Below, in pieces: positions 26,802 to 35,737 of a stretch of 64,000 nt of DNA (position 1 is the stretch's first letter; every line of letters begins with the position of its first letter). The notes below the pieces were generated by a model, which did no database searches, was not told the DNA's origin, and saw only the letters and a program-made list of their open reading frames with translations. The stretch lies in the NCBI RefSeq assembly GCF_021147775.1, contig NZ_JAGTPK010000018.1, forward strand, positions 1 through 64,000, read 5' to 3'. This DNA is from Pseudomonas californiensis. GTDB taxonomy: Bacteria > Pseudomonadota > Gammaproteobacteria > Pseudomonadales > Pseudomonadaceae. The translations under genes were made by a program, and so were the position numbers.

Positions 26802-27758
26802 ATGACTCAACTGAAAATCGCAGTGCTCGACGACTGGCAGAACGTAGCCAGCGGCGTTGTCGACTGGTCTGCACTCGACGCCGTAGGGACGGTCAGTTTT
26901 CTGCATGATTTTCCGGCCGACACCGCAACCATGGTCGAGCGACTGCAACACTTCCAGGTGATATGCGTGATGCGTGAGCGAACCCTGTTCGATGATGCGC
27001 TGCTCAGTCAGTTGCCAGCGTTGAAACTGTTGGTGACCGGCGGCATGCGCAACGCTGCTATTGATGTGCCTGCTGCGAAACGACTGGGTATCGTGGTATG
27101 CGGCACGGAGAGCTACAAGCATGCGGCACCGGAGCTGACCTGGGCACTGATAATGGGTGTAACCCGCAATCTGGTGGCGGAGGCCAACGCCTTGCGTGAC
27201 GGCAAATGGCAGGTAGGGCTGGGCAGCGACCTGCATGGTAAAACGCTGGGCATTCTGGGGTTGGGCAGCATTGGCAAGTGGATTGCCCGTTACGGCCAGG
27301 CGTTCGGCATGAAGGTCATCGCCTGGAGCCAGAGCCTCACACCTGAGGCCGCTGCTGAATCAGGCGTTACCTACGTCAGCAAACAGGCCCTGTTCGAACA
27401 GGCAGACGTGCTGTCGGTGCATCTGGTGCTCAGTGACCGAAGCCGCGGACTGGTAGACGCTCAGGCGCTGGGCTGGATGAAGCCGAGCGCGTATCTGATC
27501 AACTCATCACGCGGCCCGATCATCGACGAGGCCGCGCTGATTGCAACCCTGCAACAAGGCCGGATCGCAGGCGCGGCACTGGACGTCTTCGACACCGAGC
27601 CATTGCCTGCGGATCACCCGTTCCGTTCGCTGGACAATGTGCTGGCGACCCCGCACATCGGCTATGTCACCGAGAACAACTACCGCACCTTCTTCAGTCA
27701 GATGATCGAAGACATTCAGGCGTGGCACGCGGGGTCGCCCGTTCGGGTCTTCGCCTGA
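26802..27758 (+). CDS. D-2-hydroxyacid dehydrogenase
   Basis: A 318-residue NAD(P)-dependent enzyme of the D-isomer 2-hydroxyacid dehydrogenase family, reducing 2-keto acids or oxidising D-2-hydroxy acids. The Rossmann motif is LGILGLGSIGKWIARYGQAF (about residues 148-167), the catalytic Arg is in LINSSRGPIIDEAAL, the Glu in ALDVFDTEPLP and the His in LATPHIGYVTE. The true start is the ATG at 26802 behind AGGAG; the frame is open further upstream but overlaps the DUF1345 gene. It is convergent with the TonB receptor gene, with only two bases between the stop codons. Confidence 0.92.
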   Translation: MTQLKIAVLDDWQNVASGVVDWSALDAVGTVSFLHDFPADTATMVERLQHFQVICVMRERTLFDDALLSQLPALKLLVTGGMRNAAIDVPAAKRLGIVVCGTESYKHAAPELTWALIMGVTRNLVAEANALRDGKWQVGLGSDLHGKTLGILGLGSIGKWIARYGQAFGMKVIAWSQSLTPEAAAESGVTYVSKQALFEQADVLSVHLVLSDRSRGLVDAQALGWMKPSAYLINSSRGPIIDEAALIATLQQGRIAGAALDVFDTEPLPADHPFRSLDNVLATPHIGYVTENNYRTFFSQMIEDIQAWHAGSPVRVFA

Positions 27759-27760
27759 CA

Positions 27761-29884
27761 CTACAAGGTGTAGGCAATCCCTACCTGTACCGTACGAGGC
27801 GCGCCGGGGTACGCATAGACGTTGCCGAACGCGCCTTCTTCGTACTCGGTGTCAAAAACGTTCTTCAAGTCGAGGTTGAGCTTCACGTGCTCGTTGACCT
27901 TGTAGAAGGCCAACAGATCGAACACGGTGTAACTGTCCATCGAAAATGCCACATTGGCAGTCTGCCCGGCACGCTGGTCGACATAACGACCACCGGCGCC
28001 AAGACCAAGGCCGCGCAAGGCACCGTCCTGGAATTCATACACGTTCAACAGACTGAAGGTCTGCTCCGGGATATTCAGCAGGCGCGTGCCAGAACGCAAC
28101 GTGTTGTCTTTGGTAACCTGCGCATCGACGTAGGCGTAGCTGCCCATCACGCGCCACTCCGGCGTCAGGTTGCCGACCACGTTCAAGTCCAGCCCGCGAC
28201 TGCGGACTTCGCCCGCCGCAACGCTGAAGGTCGAATCGACCGGGTCGGTGGTCAGTACATTCTGTTTCTCGATCTGATACAGAGCAGCATCGACGCTCAA
28301 CTGGCGGTCCAGCGCTTCCCACTTGACGCCGACTTCGTAGGACTTGCCCTCTTCCGGTTTGAAGCCGCCGCCCAGACGGCTGGCGCCGGTATTGGGCTTG
28401 AACGAGCGTGCGGCATTGGCGTAAACCGCCACGGTGTCGGTCAGGTCGTAGATCAGGCCCAGACGAGGTGTAGCCGCGTTGTCGCTGTTGGTGAACGGTA
28501 CGCCGATCCCGAAGGTGTCGTAGTCATGCTCGAAGCGCTCGAAACGCACACCCGCCAGCACCTTGAGGCGTTCGGTCAGGGCCACCTGATCCTGCACAAA
28601 GGCTGCATAGGTCTTGAGGTTTTCCTTGTCGTTGGTTGTAGTGCGCGTCAACGCCGGGCGAGCCTGACCGTACACCGGATCGAAGATGTCGATCGTATAA
28701 GCGCTTGCCGCACCACTCGAACGCTGAATGATCGACTTGTAGTCGTAATCCTCATACTCGACCCCCGCAAGCAGCGTGTGATCAAACCCGCCCGTGGAGA
28801 AATGCCCGGTGACGTTCAATTGCACGTCTCGGTCGGTCCATTCCAGCTTGCGGTAATTGAAGTTGCGCCCCAGCGTACGCCCATCGGCGGCCAACCCATT
28901 GGCCTCTATCGCATCGCCCTTGAGGCTGCCGTCGAGAAACTGCCCGCCACCGCCGAGCTTCCAGTCGGCGTTCAGGTCATGATCAAAGCGCACTTGCGCC
29001 ATATTGTTATCGTTGTGCAGTTTGCCCACGTCTTTTTCACCGAAAAACGTATCCCGCGAAGCGGTGCGGGTCTGAGCGGCATAGCGCGTCAGGCCCCTGT
29101 CCAGCGGCGCGTTATTGCGCATGAAATCACCCTCGAAGGTGATGCGTGTGGCGTCATCCACCTGCCAGCTCAACACTGGTGCAACCCCGTAACGCTCGGT
29201 CTCGACGTGATCCCGGAAGGTATCGCCGCCCTCGCCCACCAGGTTAAGGCGATAGGCAAAGCGCCCGTCATCGTCCAGCGGACCCGACGCATCCAGGGTG
29301 CCACGCTTCATACCCTGATCGTTGAGCTGGCTGCCCAGCGTGACCAAACGCTCGGCCAGCGGCTGTTTGGAAACCACGTTGAACGTGCCGCCCGGGTCGC
29401 CACGGCCGTATAGCGTAGTTGCCGGACCACGCAGTACTTCAAGACGCTCGATGGTGTTGGCGTCAGGCATGTTGGGATAACCACGGTTGATGGGAAAGCC
29501 GTTTCGGTAGAACTCACCCGTGGTAAAGCCGCGTACGGTAAAAGTGGTCAGACCCTGGCCACCGAAGTTATTGGCGCGCCCGACGCCGCCTGCGTAATCA
29601 AGGGCGTCCTGCAAGCGCGTCGCACCGATGTCTTCGACCGCTTCGCGGGTGACCACACTGACTGACTGTGGCGTTTCATGCAGGGATGTGTCGGTACGGG
29701 TCGCGCTGGCGGAGCGCGTCGCACGGTAACCCTGAACAGGCCCAAATGCAGTCTCGACAGTGGCAGCGCCCTGAATATCAATATTCTGCAATTCTATAGA
29801 GGGTTTTTCGGCAGTAACCTGTTCAGCCCAGGCAGCCTGGGAGATGGCTTGAATAACGCAAAGAGAAACAAAAGTACGACGCAT
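27761..29884 (-). CDS. TonB-dependent siderophore receptor
   Basis: A 707-residue outer-membrane receptor. A signal peptide (FVSLCVIQAISQAAWA) is followed directly by a plug domain (about residues 55-165: ETPQSVSVVTREAVEDIG, TVRGFTTGEFYRNGFPINRG, RLEVLRGPATTLYGRGDPGG) and a 22-strand type barrel ending DTEYEEGAFGNVYAYPGAPR and VGIAYTL. There is no N-terminal signalling (STN) domain, so no sigma-regulator relay is expected. The family takes up ferric siderophores such as hydroxamates; the exact ligand is not visible. A partial Fur-box-like site lies upstream. Confidence 0.93.
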   Translation of the reverse strand: MRRTFVSLCVIQAISQAAWAEQVTAEKPSIELQNIDIQGAATVETAFGPVQGYRATRSASATRTDTSLHETPQSVSVVTREAVEDIGATRLQDALDYAGGVGRANNFGGQGLTTFTVRGFTTGEFYRNGFPINRGYPNMPDANTIERLEVLRGPATTLYGRGDPGGTFNVVSKQPLAERLVTLGSQLNDQGMKRGTLDASGPLDDDGRFAYRLNLVGEGGDTFRDHVETERYGVAPVLSWQVDDATRITFEGDFMRNNAPLDRGLTRYAAQTRTASRDTFFGEKDVGKLHNDNNMAQVRFDHDLNADWKLGGGGQFLDGSLKGDAIEANGLAADGRTLGRNFNYRKLEWTDRDVQLNVTGHFSTGGFDHTLLAGVEYEDYDYKSIIQRSSGAASAYTIDIFDPVYGQARPALTRTTTNDKENLKTYAAFVQDQVALTERLKVLAGVRFERFEHDYDTFGIGVPFTNSDNAATPRLGLIYDLTDTVAVYANAARSFKPNTGASRLGGGFKPEEGKSYEVGVKWEALDRQLSVDAALYQIEKQNVLTTDPVDSTFSVAAGEVRSRGLDLNVVGNLTPEWRVMGSYAYVDAQVTKDNTLRSGTRLLNIPEQTFSLLNVYEFQDGALRGLGLGAGGRYVDQRAGQTANVAFSMDSYTVFDLLAFYKVNEHVKLNLDLKNVFDTEYEEGAFGNVYAYPGAPRTVQVGIAYTL

Positions 29885-30211
29885 CGACGTGCAGCCCTTG
29901 TCAGAAACCAGACCTCTTGGGACCCGGCAGGATTTTTCGCGAATAGTACAGATTCTTATTTATGTTTGATACAAATTCCCAAATACACCGCTGAGCACGC
30001 ATAGCACTTGCTGGCCGCAGCCAGGAAAACGCTGTCTGTCATCACTATGGACCGGGACCAGAGCACCTATTTGTCGGGATGAAGACTTCGTTTTGCCAAC
30101 CCGTTCCTACAATGCTCAATAGGCTGCCGAGACGGCGAACGACGGCGCAACGCGCCTGTCTGAACCATCGGACCGGTGGGTCCACCTCATCTCTGGCGCG
30201 AAGGAAGTTGT
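29885..30211. other. 327-bp divergent intergenic region
   Basis: Between the divergent TonB receptor and FNT channel genes. It holds the weak Fur-box-like site near 29942 and, at 30201-30207, the AAGGAAG ribosome-binding site of the channel gene. No other feature or small gene could be supported. Confidence 0.5.
29942..29961 (-). promoter_or_regulatory. Partial Fur-box-like sequence upstream of the TonB receptor
   Basis: Read on the minus strand, AAATAAGAATCTGTACTATT resembles the Pseudomonas Fur box (AAATGAGAATNATTCTCATT) well in its left half and poorly in its right half. It lies about 60 bases before the receptor start. Iron regulation is expected for such receptors, but this match is weak. 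Confidence 0.33.
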
Positions 30212-31147
30212 ATGGACAACGAAGCAGATGGCAAGACCCCCGGCCTGTCAGCCGAGGAAGAGCGCGAGATCGATGAGAAGCAACCGCCCCGTGCGGCGGT
30301 CCTGCATGAAACCATTCGAATCCAGGGCGACCATGAGCTGGAGCGCAGCGTTGCTGCCCTGTGGTGGTCAGCGCTGGCAGCCGGTTTGACCATGGGCCTG
30401 TCATTGATGGCGATGGGGCTGTTCAAATCTCGCCTCGAAGGCATCCCTGGCGCCCATGTGATTACCAGCCTGGGTTACTCGGCAGGTTTTCTGGCTGTGA
30501 TCCTGGCGCGCCAGCAACTGTTTACCGAAAACACCATCACCGCAGTGCTGCCGGTCATGAGCAAACTGAACCTGGCCAACATCTGGCGTTTGCTGCGTCT
30601 ATGGGGCGTGGTGCTTGCAGGCAATCTCGCAGGCACGCTGCTGGTGGCATATGTGATGCTGCACCTGCCGATTTTCGATACCAAGACCGACGAGGCCTTT
30701 CTGGAGATAGGTCGTAAAGTCATGGAAAATGATGTCAGCCAGATGTTTTCCAAAGGCATCGTGTCAGGCTGGATGATCGCGACCATGGTCTGGATGATCG
30801 CCTCTATGGAAAACGCCAAGATCGCGATCATTGTGCTGATCACCTACCTGATGGCGCTGGGTGATTTCACCCACATTGTGGTCGGATCAGCGGAGGTGTC
30901 CTATCTTGTATTCGCAGGCGAGCTGGGCTGGAAAGAGTTCTGGTTCATATTCGCCGGACCGACGCTGGCAGGCAACATCATCGGCGGCAGCTTCATTTTC
31001 GCCCTGATCAGCCATGCACAGATCCGCAGCGAAAAAGACACCACGGCCAAGATCGAGCGGGACAAGAAAAACAGGGCCGAAAAACTGCGCCTCGAAAGAG
31101 AGCAGAAGCTCAAGGACGAAGACGCTGAGGCACAGAAAGACATATGA
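30212..31147 (+). CDS. yfdC: YfdC-like formate/nitrite transporter family protein
   Basis: A 311-residue inner-membrane channel of the FNT family. A charged N-terminus (EEEREIDEKQPPRAAVLHET) precedes six helices with LWWSALAAGLTMGLSL, VILARQQLFTENTITAVLPV, LLRLWGVVLAGNLAGTLLVA, SGWMIATMVWM and TLAGNIIGGSFIFALISHAQ. The C-terminus is a Lys/Glu-rich helix (KIERDKKNRAEKLRLEREQK) likely to form a coiled coil. Length and motifs match E. coli YfdC, whose substrate is not settled. The start with AAGGAAG upstream is secure. A two-component system follows on the same strand. Confidence 0.92.
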   Translation: MDNEADGKTPGLSAEEEREIDEKQPPRAAVLHETIRIQGDHELERSVAALWWSALAAGLTMGLSLMAMGLFKSRLEGIPGAHVITSLGYSAGFLAVILARQQLFTENTITAVLPVMSKLNLANIWRLLRLWGVVLAGNLAGTLLVAYVMLHLPIFDTKTDEAFLEIGRKVMENDVSQMFSKGIVSGWMIATMVWMIASMENAKIAIIVLITYLMALGDFTHIVVGSAEVSYLVFAGELGWKEFWFIFAGPTLAGNIIGGSFIFALISHAQIRSEKDTTAKIERDKKNRAEKLRLEREQKLKDEDAEAQKDI

Positions 31148-31233
31148 TCTCCATCATTAAACTTTCTTTCAGGAAGCGAGCCAGCGTTTAGATGCAAACT
31201 ACTGCTTTGACTGCACCCACTCAGGCAGGGACC

Positions 31234-31917
31234 ATGACTCGAATTCTGGCAATCGAAGATGATGCCATCACCGCAAAGGAAATTGTCGCGGAGCTCAGCA
31301 GCCACGGCTTGGAAGTGGACTGGGTAGACAACGGCCGTGATGGCTTGGCGCGTGCGGTCAGTGGCGACTATGACCTGATCACGCTGGACCGCATGCTGCC
31401 GGAGATGGATGGCCTGACTATCGTCACCCACCTGCGTGCGCAGGGTATTTCGACGCCGATTCTGATGATAAGCGCGCTGTCCGATGTGGACGAGCGCGTG
31501 CGCGGATTACGGGCCGGTGGCGACGACTATCTGCCCAAACCTTTCGCGTCGGACGAAATGGCGGCGCGTGTCGAGGTGCTGTTGCGCCGCAGCAACCCGG
31601 TCAGCGCGGCCAAGACGGTGCTGCAGGTTGCCGATCTTGAGCTCAACCTGATGAGCCGCGAGGCCTGTCGCGGTGGCCAACCGCTTACCCTGCTGCCAAC
31701 AGAATTCAAACTGCTGGAATTTCTGATGCGCAACAGCGGCCAGATAATCACCCGCATGATGATTTTCCAGGAAGTCTGGGGCTATCACTTTGACCCAGGT
31801 ACCAACCTGATCGACGTGCACATTGGTCGTCTGCGTAAAAAAATCGATCAGCCCGGAACCGCGCAGTTGATCCAGACCGTGCGAGGTTCGGGTTATGTTA
31901 TTGCCGAACCCGTCTAA
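31234..31917 (+). CDS. OmpR/PhoB-family response regulator
   Basis: The 227-residue regulator has a receiver domain (acidic pair in LAIEDD, phospho-acceptor Asp in YDLITLDRMLPEMDG, switch Thr/Ser in ILMISALS, Lys in YLPKPF) and a C-terminal winged helix (about residues 128-225; TLLPTEFKLLEFLMRNSG, IDVHIGRLRKKID, IQTVRGSGYVI). The ATG at 31234 gives the usual MTRILAIEDD start; an ATG at 31192 would add 14 atypical residues. It overlaps the histidine kinase gene by 23 bases, so the pair is co-translated. Confidence 0.93.
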   Translation: MTRILAIEDDAITAKEIVAELSSHGLEVDWVDNGRDGLARAVSGDYDLITLDRMLPEMDGLTIVTHLRAQGISTPILMISALSDVDERVRGLRAGGDDYLPKPFASDEMAARVEVLLRRSNPVSAAKTVLQVADLELNLMSREACRGGQPLTLLPTEFKLLEFLMRNSGQIITRMMIFQEVWGYHFDPGTNLIDVHIGRLRKKIDQPGTAQLIQTVRGSGYVIAEPV

Positions 31918-33292
31918 GGGCTGGCGTTCTTCCACAAGCCGATTGCTGGCGCTCTACAGCTCATTGTTCGTGGCGTGGAGCGCCATTTTACTGGGTGTTC
32001 TCTACTGGGAAGTCACCTCCTACCTGGACAACCTGGCCCGTCATTCGCTGACCCAGCGCCAACAGCTATTCTCGAAATTCGAAGGCCAGGCCCTGGTGGA
32101 CGCGCTCGCCACCAGCATGACCTTCGACATGCGCGCCGTGGACGCTTATGGCCTGTTCGACGAAGACTTTCGTCCCATCGCCGGCCCTATCACTCGAATC
32201 CCTGACGTATTACCGGTCGACGGCCAGATCCACGAGTTGAGCAACTGCATCGACTCCGATGACCCGGGTCTGCCGCAAAACAGCTGCGATGCGGTCGTTA
32301 CCCGGACCTCCGACGGACGCTTTCTGGTGCTGGTACGCGAAAACGGCTCGCTGTTTGCTGTGAGTACGCTGATCCTGCATGCCCTCCTCTGGGGTATTTC
32401 ACTGACCATTATCCCCGGCGTGGCGGGCTGGCACTTGTTGCGGCGTCGCCCTTTACGACGTATCAGAGCCATCCAGGCAAGTGCCGAGTCGATCATCGCC
32501 GGCGACATGGCGGGCCGTCTGCCGGTGTCGAACCGGCGCGATGAGCTGGACATGCTGGCGGTCATCGTCAATGCCATGCTCGACCGTATCGAAAAGCTCA
32601 TGAACGAGGTCAAGGGGGTTTGCGACAACATTGCCCATGACCTGCGCACGCCTTTGACACGTCTGCGAGCCCAGCTTTATCGCATTCAGCAACAGTCCGA
32701 CTACGGCTCGGTCCATGATGCGCAGATCAGTCAGGTCATCGCCGAGGCCGATACGCTGATGGCGCGTTTCCGTGGCCTGTTGAGAATCTCTGAACTGGAA
32801 GATCGCCAACGTCGCTCGGCGTTCGTCCAACTTGAGCTGCGGCCGCTGCTTCAGGAACTGCACGATTTTTACCTCCCGCTCGCAGAAGAAGCGCAGATTA
32901 CCTTGCTGCTGGAACTGAAAGAGCCGATTCCAACACTGGTCGGTGACCGCGCCCTGTTGTTCGAGGCTCTCACCAACCTGCTGGGCAACGCGATCAAGTT
33001 CACACCTGCAGGCGGAACCGTGATGGTCAGCGCCTACTCGTGCAAGGACGGCAACAGCCCTTGCATAGATGTACAGGATTCCGGTCCCGGCATTCGCGCA
33101 GAAGAACGCGTCGCAGTGTTCCAGCGCTTCTATCGAAGTGAAGCTGGCAACGAGCAAAGCGGCTTCGGGCTAGGCCTCTCCGTGGTGGCGGCCATTGTCA
33201 ATCTGCACGGCTTCAATCTGGAAATCGGTACCAGCGCACTCGGCGGTGCCAGCCTCAAGCTGGAATGTCGTCCGGTCCGCGCCCTGGCGTGA
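31895..33292 (+). CDS. Sensor histidine kinase
   Basis: A 465-residue membrane kinase. TM1 (LALYSSLFVAWSAILLGVLY, about residues 18-37), a periplasmic sensor loop of about 120 residues with a Cys pair (ELSNCIDSDDPGLPQNSCDA), and TM2 (LILHALLWGISLTIIPGVAG) lead to HAMP. The H-box is CDNIAHDLRTPLTRLRAQL, the N-box LTNLLGNAIKFTPAGG and the G-boxes VQDSGPGI and GFGLGLSVV. The pair of Cys in the sensor loop could form a disulfide or bind metal. It overlaps the response regulator gene and lies downstream of the YfdC-like channel gene. Confidence 0.93.
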   Translation: MLLPNPSKGWRSSTSRLLALYSSLFVAWSAILLGVLYWEVTSYLDNLARHSLTQRQQLFSKFEGQALVDALATSMTFDMRAVDAYGLFDEDFRPIAGPITRIPDVLPVDGQIHELSNCIDSDDPGLPQNSCDAVVTRTSDGRFLVLVRENGSLFAVSTLILHALLWGISLTIIPGVAGWHLLRRRPLRRIRAIQASAESIIAGDMAGRLPVSNRRDELDMLAVIVNAMLDRIEKLMNEVKGVCDNIAHDLRTPLTRLRAQLYRIQQQSDYGSVHDAQISQVIAEADTLMARFRGLLRISELEDRQRRSAFVQLELRPLLQELHDFYLPLAEEAQITLLLELKEPIPTLVGDRALLFEALTNLLGNAIKFTPAGGTVMVSAYSCKDGNSPCIDVQDSGPGIRAEERVAVFQRFYRSEAGNEQSGFGLGLSVVAAIVNLHGFNLEIGTSALGGASLKLECRPVRALA

Positions 33293-33364
33293 GCCACACC
33301 GATCACCTTCAATCCGGCTGATAGAGCTTTTCCTACAGCCAGCGCCCCTCTTTCCTATCAGAAC

Positions 33365-33380
33365 CGGCGCAATAGCGCCG
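33365..33380. terminator. Hairpin after the two-component system
   Basis: CGGCGC-AATA-GCGCCG forms a 6-bp GC stem in the 287-bp gap between the histidine kinase and vgrG genes. There is no T-run directly after it. The rest of the gap shows a second imperfect inverted repeat near 33460-33485 and no gene. Confidence 0.4.
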
Positions 33381-33579
33381 TATATAGAGCACCGCGCATC
33401 AGCGATCCTGTGTCCGTCGATTCAGCCATATCCCTTCGAATGAACGGCAGGCCCGTCCCGCTCTCGTGACCCCAATCGCGAGCGGGTCTCAGGGACTGCG
33501 GGGACTGCACGCCAAAAGCACGGGGATATGGCTGCTCGACACCATCGCTTCTCGAATCAACGGAAAAAGGACTTCCCGG

Positions 33580-35685
33580 ATGATTGACGCCACAGCTCGG
33601 GCAACTACCCGATTTACCCTGAAGCTGCCTGCCATCCGTCACGACTTCCAGGTTCTGGCATTCGAAGGCAGCGAGCAGATCAGCCATCCCTACGAAATCA
33701 CCATACAACTGGTCAGCGAACAAACAGATCTGCCACTGGAAAGCCTGCTTCATCAATTGGCCTTTCTGTCTTTCAGTGCGATCGGCACAGGCATCCATGG
33801 ACAGGTCCACAGCGTCAGTCGCGGTGGATCCATCGGTCACCTGACCCGCTATGAACTGAAACTGGCGCCGCGCATCGCCTATCTGCAACACAGCTGCAAC
33901 CAGCGCATTTTTCAGCACAAAAGTGTGCCGGAGATCATCGCCCAAGTGCTTGAGGCTCACGGGATTCTGCAAGGTGCCTATCGTTTCAATCTCGGACCTG
34001 CCAGCTATCCGAAGCGCGAATACTGCACGCAGTTTGACGAAAGCGACCTGAACTTCATTCAGCGCCTGTGCGCGGTCGAAGGTATCCATTACCACTTTGA
34101 ACACGAGGAAACCCGCCACGTGCTGGTCTTCGGTGACGATCAGACATTCTTTCCGAAACTGCAGCCAGGCCGATTCCAGCCCGACACAGGAACCGTACCG
34201 GATGAGCCCACTGTCAAACAGTTCAGCGTGCGCCTGCAAGCCCGTGCATCAAAGGTTGCACGACGCGATTACCAGTTCACAAAGCCACACCTGCGCATGG
34301 AGACCACATTCGCCGGGGAGCGTCCGGCTTCAGGCGTGAGCGAGCCCGAACTTGAAGACTACCGCTTCCCCGGCTCATTCGAAGACGAGCAGCGCGGCAG
34401 GTTATTGGCCAGACGCGCCCTGGAGAGATTGCGCGGCGACTACCAAGTGGCAGTCGGTAACAGCGATATGGCAAACCTGGCGAGCGGCCATTTCCTGCCC
34501 CTGCATGCCCATCCGATAGCTGAGAACAACGACCTGTGGCTGCTGACTCGTGTCACCCACAGCGGCAAGCAGCCGCAGGTGCTGGAGGAAGCAGGGGTCG
34601 GCCAATCCGACGACAAGGACACTTTCTTTCACGGCTATCGCAACACCTTCGAAGCCACTCCGTGGAAGTCCCATTTCCGTCCGCCCATGAGTCACCGTAC
34701 GCCCTGCGTACAGGGCAGCCAGTCCGCAGTGGTCACAGGCCCGGCGGGGGAAGAAATCCATTGTGACGAGCATGGTCGCGTCAAGGTTCAGTTCCATTGG
34801 CACCGGGAGGGTATGGCCGATGAGCAAAGCAGTTGCTGGATGCGCGTCGCGTCCAGTTGGGCCGGCGATGCGTATGGCGCCGTGACCATCCCGCGAGTTG
34901 GCATGGAAGTCGTTGTGTCGTTCTGGGAAGGCTGCCCTGATCAGCCGTATATCAGCGGTTGTGTGCCCAACAGCCGCAACCGTGCTGCCCACACCCTGCC
35001 TGCCCACAAGACCCGAACCGTTTTCAAGACCCTGAGCTACCCCGGTGGCAAGGGCAGCAACGAACTGCGCATCGAGGACCGCAAGGGCGCCGAACACATC
35101 TATCTGCACGCCGAGCGTGACTGGCAGCAGATCGTCCGCCACAACCAGATCGTCAATGTGGGCCACGAGCGTCACGAGAGCGTGGTCGCCAACAGCTATA
35201 GCCTGTTCAAGGCCGAAGAACATCGCACCATCCAGGCCAGCCGTATGGTGAACGTCGGCGGCGATGATCATCTCGATATCGGTGGCAGCCTGTACCTCAA
35301 AACCGGCCTGAATCATTGCCTCGACGCCGGCCAGGAAATTCATTGCAAAGCTGGCAACAAGGTGGTTATCGAAGCGGGCACTGAGCTGACGCTGTCCGCA
35401 GGCGGCAGCACGCTCACGCTCAATCCCGCTGGCGTCTGGCTGAACGGCGCGAGCATCGCCTTGAACAGCGGCGGTACTCCGGCAACCGGTGCTGGCATCC
35501 AGTTGCTGGCCGCACTTTTCCCCGAAGACACCAATGGCCATGTATCCGGCGCACCGCCTGCCCCGGCGCTGGCCAATGCCCAGGTCAACTTGATGAAAGA
35601 AGCCACCCGACACGGCGAGAGCCGCTGCCTGATCTGCGAAGCGTGCCGGGAAAACGCCTGCTCGCTGGAACAGCCAATGGCTTGA
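33580..35685 (+). CDS. vgrG: T6SS spike protein VgrG
   Basis: A 701-residue VgrG, the needle tip of the type VI secretion machine. The gp27-like part (about residues 10-360) includes FEGSEQISHPYEITIQLVSE, RRGYQTFD-like elements and YCTQFDESDLNFIQRLCAVE, the family hallmark. The gp5-like OB-fold and beta-helix part follows (EIHCDEHGRVKVQFHWHREG, SSCWMRVASSWAGDAYGAV, IPRVGMEVVVSFWEGCPDQP), then a DUF2345-like repeat zone. The C-terminal tail is unusual: a cysteine cluster, RCLICEACRENAC. AAGGA lies 8 bases before the chosen ATG. It heads an effector island with its DUF4123 adaptor gene 52 bases downstream. Confidence 0.95.
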   Translation: MIDATARATTRFTLKLPAIRHDFQVLAFEGSEQISHPYEITIQLVSEQTDLPLESLLHQLAFLSFSAIGTGIHGQVHSVSRGGSIGHLTRYELKLAPRIAYLQHSCNQRIFQHKSVPEIIAQVLEAHGILQGAYRFNLGPASYPKREYCTQFDESDLNFIQRLCAVEGIHYHFEHEETRHVLVFGDDQTFFPKLQPGRFQPDTGTVPDEPTVKQFSVRLQARASKVARRDYQFTKPHLRMETTFAGERPASGVSEPELEDYRFPGSFEDEQRGRLLARRALERLRGDYQVAVGNSDMANLASGHFLPLHAHPIAENNDLWLLTRVTHSGKQPQVLEEAGVGQSDDKDTFFHGYRNTFEATPWKSHFRPPMSHRTPCVQGSQSAVVTGPAGEEIHCDEHGRVKVQFHWHREGMADEQSSCWMRVASSWAGDAYGAVTIPRVGMEVVVSFWEGCPDQPYISGCVPNSRNRAAHTLPAHKTRTVFKTLSYPGGKGSNELRIEDRKGAEHIYLHAERDWQQIVRHNQIVNVGHERHESVVANSYSLFKAEEHRTIQASRMVNVGGDDHLDIGGSLYLKTGLNHCLDAGQEIHCKAGNKVVIEAGTELTLSAGGSTLTLNPAGVWLNGASIALNSGGTPATGAGIQLLAALFPEDTNGHVSGAPPAPALANAQVNLMKEATRHGESRCLICEACRENACSLEQPMA

Positions 35686-35737
35686 AAAATACTGCCCTGA
35701 CAGGCGCCCTTCAACTATTGGCAATGGAATCTGCCTT

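Noticed and set aside
27722..29413. 563-codon open frame on the plus strand opposite the TonB receptor gene
   Set aside because: Antisense to a clear receptor; composition typical of shadow frames in GC-rich DNA.
34402..35724. Long open frame (440 codons) on the minus strand opposite vgrG
   Set aside because: Wholly antisense to a well-supported VgrG and shows no domain; a codon-bias shadow.
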